NCBI RefSeq assembly: GCF_038502225.1
Contig: NC_091369.1
Span: 4,758,471-4,822,470, forward strand
Direction: 5' to 3'
DNA length: 64,000 nt
Source: Cherax quadricarinatus
Taxonomy: Eukaryota; Arthropoda; Malacostraca; Decapoda; Parastacidae
The position numbers and the translations under genes are program-made. Positions 30,971 through 48,240 of the stretch are shown in pieces. Each line of letters opens with the position of its first letter. The first letter of the stretch is position 1. Under the pieces are notes generated by a model, which saw only the letters and a list, made by a program, of their open reading frames with translations, was not told where the DNA came from and searched no databases.

Positions 30971-32060
30971 ATGACCACAATGATAGAAAAGAAACTAAAG
31001 GTTTGGTACACAAACGCGGATGGAATAACGAATAAACATGAGGAGTGGAATGAAAGAATCAGTGAAAAATCCCCAGACATCATAGCAGTCACAGAAACAA
31101 AACTCGCTGAGACAATAACAGACACAATCTTCCCAACAGGATATCAGATCCTGAGGAAAGATAGAAGGAGTAGAGGGGGAGGAGGGGTTGCACTGCTCAT
31201 AAAACACCAATGGGGATTTGAGGAAATGGAAGGCATGGACATGATTGGAGAAAGAGACTACATTGTAGGTACAAATCATTCCGGAGAACATAAAGTAGTC
31301 ATTGGAGTGATGTATAACCCACCACAGAACTTCAGGAGGCCAAGAGAGGAGTACGAAGAAAACAACAGGGTGATGGTGGACACACTGGCTGAGGTGGCAA
31401 GAAGAGGTCACTCGAGCAGAGCAAAGTTACTGGTAATGGGCGATTTCAACCACAGGGAGATCGACTGGGAAAACCTGGAACCACATGGGGGGTCCCGAAA
31501 CATGGAGAGCCAAGATGATGGATGTGGTACTTGAAAACCTCATGCATCAACATGTCAGGGACACAACCAGAGAGAGAGGGGAGGATGAGCCAGCAAGACT
31601 GGATCTTGTGTTCACCCTGAGCAGTTCAGACATTGAGGACATCACTTACGAGAGGCCCCTTGGAGCTAGCGATCATGTGGTTCTGAGTTTTGACTATATA
31701 GTAGAGTTACAAGTGGAGAAGGTAACAGGAACTGAAGGGGACAGGCCAAACTATAAAAGGGGGGACTACACAGGTATGAGAAACTTCCTGCAGGAGGTTC
31801 AGTGGGACAGAGAAATGGTAGGAAAATCAATAAACGAGATGATGGAATATGTGGCAACAAAGTGCAAGGAGGCAGAGGAAAGTTTTGTTCCCAAGGGAAA
31901 CAGAAATAATAGGAAGACCAAAACGAGTCCTTGGTTTACCCGAAGGTGTAGGAGGCAAAAACTAAGTGCAACAGAGAATGGAAAAGGTACAGGAGGCATA
32001 GGACCCAGGAAAACAAGGAGATTAGTAGAAGAGCCAGAAACGAGTATGCACAGATAAGGA
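30971..32060 (+). pseudogene. LINE ORF2 endonuclease part (two 1-bp indels)
   Basis: Starts at ATG 30971 (MTTMIEKKLKVWYTNADGIT); the frame is open further upstream, over ORF1. APE-type motifs: YTNADG (Asn), VTETKL (catalytic Glu), VMGDFNHREIDW and, in the next frame, RLDLVF and GASDHVVLS (Asp/His). The first shift lies in the G6 run at about 31486-31491: the frame ending SRNMESQDDGCGT should have continued as PETWRAKMMDVV. The second lies near 31947-31957 (GGTGTAGGAGGCAAAAAC), after which AKTKCNREWKRYRR-like reading continues into the RT frame. Otherwise intact. Sequencing error cannot be excluded for either indel. Confidence 0.85.
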
Positions 32061-32164
32061 GGGAGGCCCAGCGACAGTATGAAAACGACATAGCATCGAA
32101 AGTCAAATCTGACCCGAAACTGCTGTATAGCCACATTAGGAGGAAGACAACAGTCAAGGACCAG

Positions 32165-33862
32165 GTGATAAGGCTGAGGAAAGAAGGTGGAGAACTCACA
32201 AGAAACGATCAAGAGGTATGTGAGGAGCTCAACACGAGATTTAAGGAAGTATTTACAGTAGAGACAGGAAGGACTCTGGGGGGACAGACCAGATGGGGAC
32301 ACCAGCAAGGAATACACCAACAAGTGTTGGACGACATACATACAGATGAGGAGGAGGTGAAGAAACTGCTAAGGGACATCGATACCTCAAAGGCAATGGG
32401 ACCGGACAACATCTCTCCATGGGTCTTTAGAGAGGGAGCAGATATGTTGTGCGTGCCACTTACCACAATCTTCAACACATCCCTGGAAACTGGGCAACTA
32501 CCTGAGGTATGGAAGATGGCAAATGTAGTTCCCATTTTCAAAAAAGGAGACAGAAAAGAGGCACTAAACTATAGACCTGTGTCATTGACGTGTATAGTAT
32601 GCAAAATTATGGAGAAGATTATCAGGAGGAGAGTGGTGGAGCACCTGGAACGGAACAGGAGTATAAATGCCAACCAGCACGGATTCACGGAAGGCAAATC
32701 CTGTGTCACAAACCTTCTGGAGTTTTATGATAAAATAACAGAAGTAAGACACGAGAGAGAGGGGTGGGTTGATTGCATCTTCTTGGACTGCAAGAAGGCC
32801 TTTGACACAGTTCCTCACAAGAGATTAGTGCAGAAGCTAGAGCATCAGGCGCATATAACAGGAAGGGCACTGCAATGGATCAGAGAATACCTGACAGGGA
32901 GGCAACAACGAGTCATGGTACGTAATGATGTATCACAGTGGGCACCTGTGACGAGCGGGGTCCCACAGGGGTCGGTCCTAGGACCAGTGCTATTTTTGGT
33001 ATATGTGAACGACATGACGGAAGGGTTAGACTCAGAAGTGTCCCTGTTTGCAGATGATGTGAAGTTAATGTGGAGAATTAAATCTGATGAGGACCAGGCA
33101 GGATTTCAAAGAGACCTGGACAGACTGGACACCTGGTCCAGCAAATGGCTTCTCGAATTTATTCCTGCCAAATGCAAAGTCATGAAGATAGGGGAAGGGC
33201 ACAGAAGACCACAGACAGAGTATAGGCTAGGTGGCCAAAGACTGCAAACCTCACTCAAGGAGAAAGATCTTGGGGTGAGTATAACACCGAGCATGTCTCC
33301 GGAAGCACACATCAATCAGATAACTGCTGCAGCATATGGGCGCCTGGCAAACCTGAGAACACCATTCCGATACCTTAGTAAGGAATCATTCAAGACACTG
33401 TACACCGTGTATGTCAGGCCCATACTGGAGTATGCAGCACCTGTTTGGAACCCGCACTTGATAAAGCACTTCAAGAAACTAGAGAAAGTACAAAGGTTTG
33501 CGACAAGGTTAGTTCCAGAGCTAAGGGGAATGTCCTATGAAGAAAGATTAAGGGAAATCGGCCTGACGACACTGGAGGACAGTAGGGTCAGGGGAGACAT
33601 GATAACGACATATAAAATACTGCGTGGAATAGACAAGGTGGACAAGGACAGGATGTTCCAGGGAGGGGACACAGAAACAAGAGGCCACAATTGGAAGTTG
33701 AAGACACAAATGAGTCAGAGAGATAGTAGGAAGTATTTCTTCAGTCATAGAGTTGTAAGGCAGTGGAATAGCCTAGAAAATGACCTAGTGGAGGCAGGAA
33801 CCATACACAGTTTTAAGACGAGGTTTGATAAAGCTCATGGAGCGGGGAGAGAGAGGGCCTAG
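32165..33862 (+). pseudogene. LINE ORF2 reverse transcriptase part
   Basis: 565 codons, uninterrupted. Motifs in order: KAMGPDNISPWVF, VWKMANVVPIFKKGD, LNYRPVSLTCIVCKIMEK, QHGFTEGKSC, the motif-A Asp in FLDCKKAFDTVPH, SGVPQGSVLGPVLFLVYVND, the catalytic FADD at 33047-33058, GVSITPSMSPEAHI, YVRPILEYAAPVW (thumb) and KYFFSHRVVRQWNSLENDLV. This is CR1/Jockey-superfamily RT organisation, with no RNase H domain visible. It is marked as a pseudogene only because it is separated from its endonuclease by the two indels upstream. Confidence 0.9.
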
Positions 33863-33944
33863 TAGCAACCGGTGAAGAGGCGTGGCCAGGAGCTAGGACT
33901 CGACCCCTGCAACCACAAATAGGTGAGTACAAATAGGTGAGGTG

Positions 33945-33948
<4 letters not shown>

Positions 33949-33995
<47 letters not shown>
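33949..33995. repeat. (AC)n at the LINE 3' end
   Basis: About 22 units directly after GGTGAGTAC. Confidence 0.95.
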
Positions 33996-33997
<2 letters not shown>

Positions 33998-34159
33998 TTA
34001 ATTCGGCTAAGTTTACATCCGCACGTTTTCACAGATCCACTTTTTGATCGCTGCTATAATTATCCTCTGTAATTACACACCGTAAATGACCCAATTAAAT
34101 TTGGTAATTGGCATAATGGCCAATTCGTCTCGTGGTTCTCTTATTGTTAATGCAATGTA

Positions 34160-34160
<1 letters not shown>

Positions 34161-34195
<35 letters not shown>

Positions 34196-34253
34196 TCTCT
34201 AACTCTCTCTGTCTCTGTCTCTGTCTCTCTCCCCCTCTCTCCCTCTCTCTCTG

Positions 34254-34321
<68 letters not shown>

Positions 34322-34373
34322 TCTCTCTGTCTCTCTCTCTCCCTCTCTCTCTGTCTCTCTCTCTCCCTCTCTC

Positions 34374-34455
<82 letters not shown>
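34161..34455. repeat. (CT)n microsatellite, impure
   Basis: About 295 bases with GT and CC interruptions. Confidence 0.97.
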
Positions 34456-34479
34456 TTCAACATGTCAGACAACGAGATT

Positions 34480-36033
34480 GACCACATGTTATCAAGGTTG
34501 TGGGACTGACCACCTGTTATCAAGGTTGTGGGACTGACCACCTGTTATCAAGGTTGTGGGACTGTCCACCTGTTATCAAGGTTGTGGACTGACCACCTGT
34601 TATCAAGGTTGTGGGACTGACCACCTGTTATCAAGGTTGTGGGACTGACCACCTGTTATCAAGGCTGTGGGACTGACCACCTGTTATCAAGGTTGTGGGA
34701 CTGACCCCCTGTTATCAAGGTTGTGGACTGACCACCTGTTATCAAGGTTGTGGACTGACCACCTGTTTTCAAGGTTGTGGACTGACCACCTGTTATCAAG
34801 GTTGTGGACTGACCACCTGTTATCAAGGTTGTGGGACTGACCACCTGTTATCAAGGTTGTGGGACTGACCACCTGTTATCAAGGTTGTGGGACTGACCAC
34901 CTGTTATCAAGGTTGTGGGACTGACCACCTGTTATCAAGGTTGTGGACTGACCACCTGTTATCAAGGTTGTGGGACTGACCACCTGTTATCAAGGTTGTG
35001 GGACTGACCACCTGTTATCAAGGTTGTGGACTGACCACCTGTTATCAAGGTTGTGGGACTGACCACCTGTTATCAAGGTTGTGGGACTGACCACCTGTTA
35101 TCAAGGTTGTGGGACTGACCACCTGTTATCAAGGTTGTGGGACTGACCACCTGTTATCAAGGTTGTGGGACTGACCACCTGTTATCAAGGTTGTGGGACT
35201 GACCCTCTGTTATCAAGGTTGTGGGACTGACCACCTGTTATCAAGGTTGTGGGACTGACCACCTGTTATCAAGGTTGTGGGACTGACCACCTGTTATCAA
35301 GGTTGTGGGACTGACCACCTGTTATCAAGGTTGTGGGACTGACCACCTGTTATCAAGGTTGTGGGACTGACCACCTGTTATCAAGGTTGTGGACTGACCC
35401 CCTGTTATCAAGGTTGTGGGACTGACCACCTGTTATCAAGGTTGTGGGACTGAACACCTGTTATCAAGGTTGTAGGACTGACCACCTGTTATCAAGGTTG
35501 TGGGACTGACCACCTGTTATCAACGTTGTGGGACTGACCACCTGTTATCAAGGTTGTGGGACTGACCACCTGTTATCATGGTTATGGGACTGACCACCTG
35601 TTATCAAGGTTGTGGGACTGACCCTCTGTTATCAAGGTTGTGGAACTGACCACCTGTTATCAAGGTTGTGAGACTGACCACCTGTTATCAAGGCTGTGAG
35701 ACTGACCACTTGTTATCAAGGTTGTGGGACTGACCACCTGCTATCAAGGTTATGGGACTGACCCTCTGTTATTAAGGTTGTGGAACTGACCACCTGTTAT
35801 CAAGGTTGTGGGACTGCCCACCTGTTATCAAGGTTGTGAGACTGACCACCTGTTATCAAGGTTGTGGGACTGACCACCTGTTATCAATGTTGTGAGAGTG
35901 ACCACCTGGTATCAAGGTTGTGGGACTGACCCTCTGTTATCAAGGTTGTGGGACTGACCACCTGTTATCAAGGTTGTGGAACTGACCACCTGTTATCAAG
36001 GTTGTGGGACTGACCCTCTTTTATCAAGGTTGT
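34480..36033. repeat. 28-bp satellite array B (about 55 copies)
   Basis: The unit contains GTGGGACTGACCACC, TGTTATCA and AGGTT. Some units are 27 bp (one G missing). Homologous to array A at 20205-21468. Confidence 0.96.
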
Positions 36034-36432
36034 AATAACCTGGGTAATAACCTGGCTCTCTCCTGCTGGAGCCCCGAGGATCATTAGCGGGGTAATAACC
36101 TGGCTCTCCCCTGCTGGAGCCCCGAGGATCATTAGGGGGCTAATAACCTGGCTCTGCCCTGCTGGAGCCCCGAGGATCATTAGCGGGGTAATAACCTGGC
36201 TCTGCCCTGCTGGAGCCCCGAGGATCATTAGCGGGGTAATAACCTGGCTCTGCCCTGCTGGAGCCCCGAGGATCATTAGCGGGGTAATAACCTGGCTCTG
36301 CCCTGCTGGAGCCCCGAGGATCATTAGCGGGGTAATAACCTGCCTGCCTCTGCTGAGCCCCGAGGATCATTAGCGGGGTAATAACCTGGCTCTGCCCTGC
36401 TGGAGCCTCGAGGATCATTAGCGGGGTAATAA
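36034..36432. repeat. 48-bp tandem repeat (about 8 copies)
   Basis: The unit contains TAATAACCTGGCTCTGCCCT, GCTGGAGCCCCGAGGATCAT and TAGCGGGG. It directly abuts array B. The minus frame (MILGAPAGQSQVITPL per unit) is a by-product. Confidence 0.95.
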
Positions 36433-36576
36433 CACACATGACATATATTTAAATACTTTAAATGCAAGACTTACTATGAGTGACCAGAAAGAAGAGTGTA
36501 CATGGATGTATACATGGAATACATACAGCCCATGTATGCATATAATACATACACTTGTCACAAGCATAAGTATATA

Positions 36577-36796
<220 letters not shown>

Positions 36797-36929
36797 TATC
36801 TTTGGCTGCAATTTTAAGAATATATACACTATACATACATGTATCTTTGGCAGTATCAGGATACTTGGATAAAAACATGGATTGGTTATTCACTGTATTG
36901 TATTAATACGTGTTAGTGTATACATGTGT

Positions 36930-37026
36930 ACATACATACATACACACACATACATACATACATACATACATACATACATACATACATACATACATACATA
37001 CATACATACATACATACATACATACA
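36930..37026. repeat. (CATA)n microsatellite
   Basis: About 22 units. Confidence 0.96.
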
Positions 37027-37082
37027 GGGGCCTTATAAATACAACTTGTCGCTATGTAATACACAACGATACACACAGTCCC

Positions 37083-38922
37083 ACACAGTGTACATTAGTT
37101 CCCACCCACTGTGTACTGTCACACAGTGTACATTACTTCCCACCCATTGTGTACTGTCACACAGTGTACATTACTTCCCACCCACTGTGTACTGTCACAC
37201 AGTGTACATTACTTCCCACCCACTGTGTACTGTCACACAGTGTACATTACTTCCCACCCACTGTGTACTGTCACACAGTGTACATTACTTCCCACCCACT
37301 GTGTACTGTCACATAGTGTACATTAGTTCCCACCCACTGTGCACTGTCACACAGTGTACATTACTTCCCACCCACTGTGTACTGTCACATAGTGTACATT
37401 ACTTCCCACCCACTGTGTACTGTCACACAGTGTACATTACTTCCCACCCACTGTGTACTGTCACACAGTGTACGTTAGTTCCCACCCACTGTGTACTGTC
37501 ACATAGTGTACATTAGTTCCCACCCACTGTGTACTGTCACATAGTGTACATTACTTCCCACCCACTGTGTACTGTCACACAGTGTACATTAGTTCCCACC
37601 CACTGTGTACTGTCACACAGTGTACGTTAGTTCCCACCCACTGTGTACTGTCACACAGTGTACATTACTTCCCACCCACTGTGTACTGTCACACAGTGTA
37701 CATTACTTCCCACCCACCCTGTACTGTCACACAGTGTACATTACTTCCCACCCACTGTGTACTGTCACACAGTGTACATTACTTCCCACCCACTGTGTAC
37801 TGTCACATAGTGTACATTAGTTCCCACCCACTGTGTACTGTCACACAGTGTACATTACTTCCCACCCACTGTGTACTGTCACATAGTGTACATTAGTTCC
37901 CACCCACTGTGTACTGTCACACAGTGTACATTACTTCCCACCCACTGTGTACTGTCACATAGTGTACATTACTTCCCACCCACTGTGTACTGTCACACAG
38001 TGTACATTACTTCCCACCCACTGTGTACTGTCACACAGTGTACATTACTTCCCACCCACCCTGTACTGTCACACAGTGTACATTACTTCCCACCCACCCT
38101 GTACTGTCACACAGTGTACATTACTTCCCACCCACCCTGTACTGTCACACAGTGTACATTACTTCCCACCCACTGTGTACTGTCACACAGTGTACATTAC
38201 TTCCCACCCACTGTGTACTGTCACACAGTGTACATTAGTTCCCACCCATTGTGTACTGTCACACAGTGTACATTAGTTCCCACCCATTGTGTACTGTCAC
38301 ACAGTGTACGTTAGTTCCCACCCATTGTGTACTGTCACACAGTGTACATTAGTTCCCACACATTGTGTACTGTCACACAGTGTACGTTAGTTCCCACACA
38401 TTGTGTACTGTCACACAGTGTACATTAGTTCCCACACATTGTGTACTGTCACACAGTGTACATTAGTTCCCACCCACTGTGTACTGTCACATAGTGTACA
38501 TTAGTTCCCACCCATTGTGTACTGTCACACAGTGTACATCAGTTCCCACACATTGTGTACTGTCACACAGTGTATGTTAGTTCCCACCCATTGTGTACTG
38601 TCACACAGTGTACATTAGTTCCCACCCATTGTGTACTGTCACACAGTGTACATTAGTTCCCACCCATTGTGTACTCCCACACAGTGTACATTAGTTCCCA
38701 CCCATTGTGTACTCCCACACAGTGTACATTAGTTCCCACCCATTGTGTACTCCCACACAGTGTACATTAGTTCCCACCCATTGTGTACTCCCACACAGTG
38801 TACATTAGTTCCCACACATTGTGTACTCCCACACAGTGTACATTAGTTCCCACACATTGTGTACTCCCACACAGTGTACATTAGTTCCCACCCATTGTGT
38901 ACTCCCACACAGTGTACATTCT
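37083..38922. repeat. 38-bp minisatellite (about 48 copies)
   Basis: The unit contains CACCCACTGTGTACTGTCAC, ACAGTGTACATTACTTCC. It holds a CACTGTGTAC/GTACACTGTG-type dyad. Subtypes are regionally ordered: TTACTTCC in the first half, TTAGTTCC with CATTGTG in the second, and CTCCCACAC at the end. Confidence 0.97.
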
Positions 38923-38989
38923 CTTACATTATATTTATAATGACAATAAATGCAGCCAGGTATGTCATATTATTATTGGTTATGGCACA

Positions 38990-39245
38990 AGGTGTGTATA
39001 TATGGCAACACACGGTGTATATACCCTTGCACCCTGTGTATATGCCCTTACACGCGGTGTGTATACCCTTACACACGTGTATATACTCTTACACATGATG
39101 TATATACCCTCGCACACGGTGTATATACCCTTACACACGGTATATATATCCTAACACACGGTATATATATCCTCACAGACTGTGTATATACATCCTCATA
39201 CACGGTGTATATACTCTCACACACGCAGTGTGCATCCCTCTTACA
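38990..39245. repeat. Degenerate GTGTATATACCCTTACACACG repeats
   Basis: About 20-25-bp units with the GTATATAC dyad; same broad family as 17835-17945. Confidence 0.75.
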
Positions 39246-39292
39246 CAGTACTATCTATAAATACTCAGAAATTTTGATGACGTAAGACACTT

Positions 39293-39590
<298 letters not shown>

Positions 39591-39869
39591 GAGAAAGACA
39601 ATATATACATTTGGAGTGTATATGTATATAATTTAAATAGATAATCATTAATTATTTTTGATTACTTTTTGAAAAATACTCATGATCACTGGTCCGTGGA
39701 ACAAACTTGTCCACATAGACGTGGACACTAAAGATAACAGGAGTACTGAACAAGCAGACGATAACACAGACGATAACAGAAGGTGATGACAGAGGACTAT
39801 GAACAATGTATAAATCACTAAGTTACTGGAGAGAAATTCTTCTCTTTAAATTGTAAATTATTTGTGAAT

Positions 39870-40432
39870 TCTTCCAGCCACGGTATTGTGGTTTAAATGT
39901 GACTTGTTCCAGCCACGGTATTGTGGTTTAAATGTGACTTGTTCCAGCCACGGTATTGTGGTTTAAATGTGACTTGTTCCAGCCACGGTATTGTGGTTTA
40001 AATGTGACTTGTTCCAGCCACGGTATTGTGGTTTAAATGTGACTTATTCCAGCCACGGTATTGTGGTTTAAATGTGACTTGTTCCAGCCACGGTATTGTG
40101 GTTTAAATGTGATTTGTTCCAGCCACGGTATTGTGGTTTAAATGTGACTTGTTCCAGCCACGGTACTGTGGTTTAAATGTGACTTGTTCCAGCCACGGTA
40201 TTGTGGTTTGAATGTGATTTGTTCCAGCCACGGTATTGTGGTTTAAATGTGACTTGTTCCAGCCACGGTATTGTGGTTTAAATGTGATTTGTTCCAGCCA
40301 CGGTATTGTGGTTTAAATGTGATTTGTTCCAGCCACGGTATTGTGGTTTAAATGTGATTTGTTCCAGCCACAGTATTGTGGTTTAAATGTGACTTGTTCC
40401 AGCCACGGTATTGTGGTTTAAATGTGAACAAC
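39870..40432. repeat. 35-bp tandem repeat (about 16 copies)
   Basis: The unit contains TTGTTCCAGCCACGGTATTG, TGGTTTAAATGTGAC. Highly homogeneous. Confidence 0.96.
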
Positions 40433-40562
40433 GTTTAACTCTGTCAGATGTTAATCAAGAGTGTACCATTGTCCCAGTACAAGCCTGCTCTTCACCGTGT
40501 ATCTGTTGTTGTCTGTAGACAACGGTACCGTGCAGTGTTGTATTAATTCCGTGGGCATTCGT

Positions 40563-40756
<194 letters not shown>

Positions 40757-40817
40757 ATACTTTATTTTGATAAGCACTAAAAAAATATTATTGTTATGAA
40801 AGAAGTGGACCCAGAAG

Positions 40818-41095
40818 CCGCCAGCCGTCAACTAGCAGGCTGACAGTCGTCAACTAGCAGGCTCACAGTCGTCAACTAGCAGGCTGACAGTCGTCAACTG
40901 GCAGGCTGACAGCCATTTATTATTGTCAACTACAGCAGCTGTTATTGTCTACGTCACAGCTAGAGCAGCTGACAGGTCATCAGTTGTGAGTTGTTATTGT
41001 CTACGTCACAAACTCAACAGCTGATGTGGATCAGATGATGTGGATCAGTTGATGTGGATCAGTTGATGTGGATCAGATGATGTGGATCAGCTGTT
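40818..41095. repeat. 22-bp and 14-bp short tandem repeats
   Basis: GTCGTCAACTAGCAGGCTGA about 4 copies (40820-40912) and TGATGTGGATCAGT about 5 copies (41026-41092). Confidence 0.85.
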
Positions 41096-41099
41096 CACT

Positions 41100-41600
41100 G
41101 TTATTGCTCACGCCTCTTGAAGATTCATTGGTATCTTCCAGACTGATGACTTCTTGATGTTTATCTAATACTTTACATAGCTCTCTCACTCCCCTTCTTA
41201 CACCCCCCTCATCCCACTAATCATACCACCCTTTTCCTTATCTCTTATCCCACTCTACCTACTCCACTCCTACCTGTTTCTTTTCCTTCCATCCCCTTCC
41301 ACCTCTGCATCCTCTATTCTGTTATATATTTTCCCCTGTATATATTCCACTCTTGCCCTGTATCCCTCTCATAGCTCTCTTCCCCCTCCCCCTATGTTCC
41401 ACTCCCTAGTACCATCCCGTCCCTTGTCCTTTTCATATACCCGAATCCCCTCCCATATCCCACTTCCCTCCCTCGTCCCAGTCCTATATCCCACTCCCAT
41501 ACCCCCTTTTATCCCACTCCTAAACCCACTCCCCCACCCCACTCTCCCATACCCCCATTATTTACGCCCACAATGTGGTGATTGCTTAATTAATTCCACG
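41100..41600. other. Pyrimidine-rich (CCCACTCCC) sequence
   Basis: C/T-rich on the plus strand from about 41170 to 41560. No gene recognised. Confidence 0.5.
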
Positions 41601-41659
41601 CCTTCGTAAGGGTGACCTTGAGGGAGAGCACAGCTCTTGAAGCCCTGGAGAAGGAACCA

Positions 41660-42065
41660 AGCTAGAGACAAGGCCTATCTTCGAAGTACAAAGCCAGTAG
41701 AAGTGTCTTCAGGCCTGTCTTCGAAGTACCAAGCCAGTATAAGAGAGGTCCTCAGGCCTGTCTTCGAAGTTCTAAGCCAGTACAAGACGTCCTCAGGCCT
41801 GTCTGCGAAGTCCCAAGCCAGCAGAAGTCCTGAGACCCGACTTCTCAAAGTCCCAAGGTAGCAGTGAAGGCCTTCAGGCCCAACCTCGAAGTCCCAAGTC
41901 AGCAGAAAAGGGTCTTAACCCTGTTCTCGATGTCGCGAGTGAACAGGAGAGGTTCTCAGGGCTGCCTTCGAAGTTACAAGTGATCAGAAGTTCTCAGCTT
42001 CATCTTCGAAGTCACGAACCAACGGAAGAGATTCCCAGGCTCGCCTTCAAAGTCGCAAGCGATCC
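41660..42065. repeat. Degenerate about 43-bp tandem repeat
   Basis: About nine copies around GCCTGTCTTCGAAGTACCAA and GCCAGTA/CAGAAG; TTCGAAGT is the most constant part. It lies downstream (3') of the minus-strand tetraspanin. Confidence 0.8.
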
Positions 42066-42248
42066 TTAGACGTGGAAGGAAGTCTCTGGAGGCGTCGGCC
42101 TGGGTGTGGGACGAGGCAGTGACCTCGCTCCTCCGGATAGACTCCTGCCAATGGTGGCGTGGGCGACTGGGCGGGATGGATGAGTGTAGGCGTGGGCGTA
42201 CTGCTGGTCGGTAGGTGGTGGTAGGGGTCGAGGGAGTGGGGCGCGACC

Positions 42249-46024
<3,776 letters not shown>

Positions 46025-46027
46025 CTG

Positions 46028-46195
46028 GAAGAGTGGCGGTAGAAGTAGTGGTTTGAGGGGATAGTGGTAGTAGAACTAGTGGTTGGAGGGGATAGTGGTA
46101 GTAGAACTAGTGGTTGGAGGGGATAGTGGTGGTAGAACTAGTGGTTGGAGGGGATAGTGGTGGTAGAACTAGTGGTTGGAGGGGACAGTGGTAAT
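46028..46195. repeat. 31-bp tandem repeat (about 5 copies)
   Basis: The unit contains AACTAGTGGTTGGAGGGGAT, AGTGGTAGTAG. Begins right at the polypyrimidine/acceptor of the tetraspanin exon. Confidence 0.9.
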
Positions 46196-46322
46196 AGTAG
46201 TGATTAGATGTTAATTGAGGTGGGGGACTTTTGCAGTGTATTTCTTAACGTAATTAAGATTATTATTATACATGGCCAACGTAAATAATGATTTTTATTT
46301 ATTAAAAAAAATAGGTAATGTC

Positions 46323-46423
<101 letters not shown>

Positions 46424-46502
46424 ATTCCAGTACCTATAGTCTCTCTTAACCTGTTTATCTGTTTGTGCATAAATGTATTTTCAAGTATTTTTATATATTC
46501 TT

Positions 46503-46512
46503 ATTCTTATTC

Positions 46513-46565
<53 letters not shown>

Positions 46566-46620
46566 TCAATTATTATTATTATTATTATTATTACAATTAT
46601 TTATTATCGTTATTATTATG
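46503..46620. repeat. (ATT)n microsatellite, interrupted
   Basis: About 115 bases. Confidence 0.95.
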
Positions 46621-47300
46621 ACAGTAACGACAACACTACGTATACTACTAATAATAATTATAATAATCTTTATTCACTTACATCTACAATCTAACCCACT
46701 AAGAACCTCATTTACCTATTCAAGAAACCCTTAAAAGATATATATATTAATATATATTAAAAATATATATTAAGGTTCTCAATAAAGGACCCTAAAAACT
46801 GTCTTCAAATTATTAATAATTTTTTACCGCCCTTTTCCGGCCATTGTAACCCGGAATTATCAGCGATAATACACTCATGTTGAAGCGCTAAACCCGTGAT
46901 AGCTTCACGGCACCTGGAATGCGAGGTAATAAGGTTTGATCCGAGGAAGCAGAAGGTACCTCCCAATCCTTGGATCGGGATCCCTTCATCGTAAATAAAG
47001 CAACCCCCTTACAAGGGATCCTGAACTGGAATTATTGATTAATAAAGATGGCGGCTACTTCAGCCACACCCCACTGCCAGACGTACAAGATATATCCTCT
47101 CCCTGAGGTAATATTCGTCAAATTATTTCCCAAAAATATCCCACTATAGGCAAGACTAAATATATATATATATATATAATATCAAGATTTAGTGGTAAAA
47201 TATAGAAGGAATTTCAGAGGTATTTTAATGTTTACTAAATTCTTCCCTCCGGGATTCGCGCCAAATCGGATATTTTACATGAGGTTGTCGAACTGCATTA
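46621..47300. other. Unique/dispersed sequence
   Basis: A fragment with GGTTTGATCCGAGGAAGCAG (46933) belongs to the family at 13555-13802. No first exon of the tetraspanin is recognised here. Confidence 0.4.
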
Positions 47301-47304
47301 ATGG

Positions 47305-47441
<137 letters not shown>

Positions 47442-47674
47442 GGTCTAACTTGGACCATTTACAAAGTTACATTAACACAAGTCGGACCGAAACGTCGTCG
47501 TAAGTTGTTTCTGTCTCAACACATCCCTTACTAGACGCATGTCGGTCGCTGTGCGATCCGAGAAAGATATTTCCCCTTATCTCATAAGCCCAACCTCCTC
47601 TACCTCAATGCGGGCTAAAGGAATAGTACAGAGTTGCCATAAAATTCTTATGCACCAATATACGTATATATTGG

Positions 47675-48168
47675 TGTGTGTGTGTGTGTGTACTCACCTA
47701 TTTGTACTCACCTATTTGTGGTTGCAGGGGTCGAGTCACAGCTCCTGGCCCCGCCTCTTCGCTGATTGCTACTAGGTCCTCTCTCTCCCTGTGTACTCAC
47801 CTAGTTGTACTCACCTAGTTGAGGTTGCGGGGGTCGAGTCCGAGCTCCTGGCCCCGCCTCTTCACTGATCGCTACTAGGTCACTCTCCCTGAGCCGTAAG
47901 CTTTATCATACCTCTGCTTAAAGCTATGTATGGATCCTGCCTCCACTACATCGCTTCCCAAACTATTCCACTTACTAACTACTCTGTGGCTGAAGAAATA
48001 CTTCCTAACATCCCTGTGATTCATCTGCGTCTTCAACTTCCAACTGTGTCCCTTGTTACTGTGTCCAGTCTCTGGAACATCCTGTCTTTGTCCACCTTGT
48101 CAATTCCTCTCAGTATTTTGTATGTCGTTATCATGTCCCCCCTATCTCTCCTGTCCTCCAGTGTCGTC

Positions 48169-48238
<70 letters not shown>
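47675..48238 (-). mobile_element. Two CR1-type LINE copies bounded by (GT)n
   Basis: (GT)n 47675-47690; copy 1 (subfamily CCTATTTG) 47691-47792; copy 2 (subfamily CCTAGTTG, with the RT C-terminal frame on the minus strand) 47793-48167; then (GT)n to 48238. Both are 5'-truncated. Confidence 0.85.

Positions 48239-48240
<2 letters not shown>

Larger units (their letters stand above)
29827..33950 (+). mobile_element. Near full-length CR1/Jockey-type LINE (subfamily CCTATTTG)
   Basis: Leader, ORF1 (29871-30785), ORF2 (endonuclease 30971-32060, RT 32165-33862) and a 3' UTR ending CAAATAGGTGAGTAC(AC)n. It is preceded by (AC)n-(A)n and followed by (AC)n. ORF2 is interrupted by only two single-base indels, so the copy looks young. 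The 3' UTR is the source of the many TACTCACCTATTTG fragments in the window. Confidence 0.9.

Noticed and set aside
37083..38922. Regular about 38-bp repeats considered as a CRISPR array.
   Set aside because: Units are contiguous with no unique spacers, and the genome is eukaryotic.
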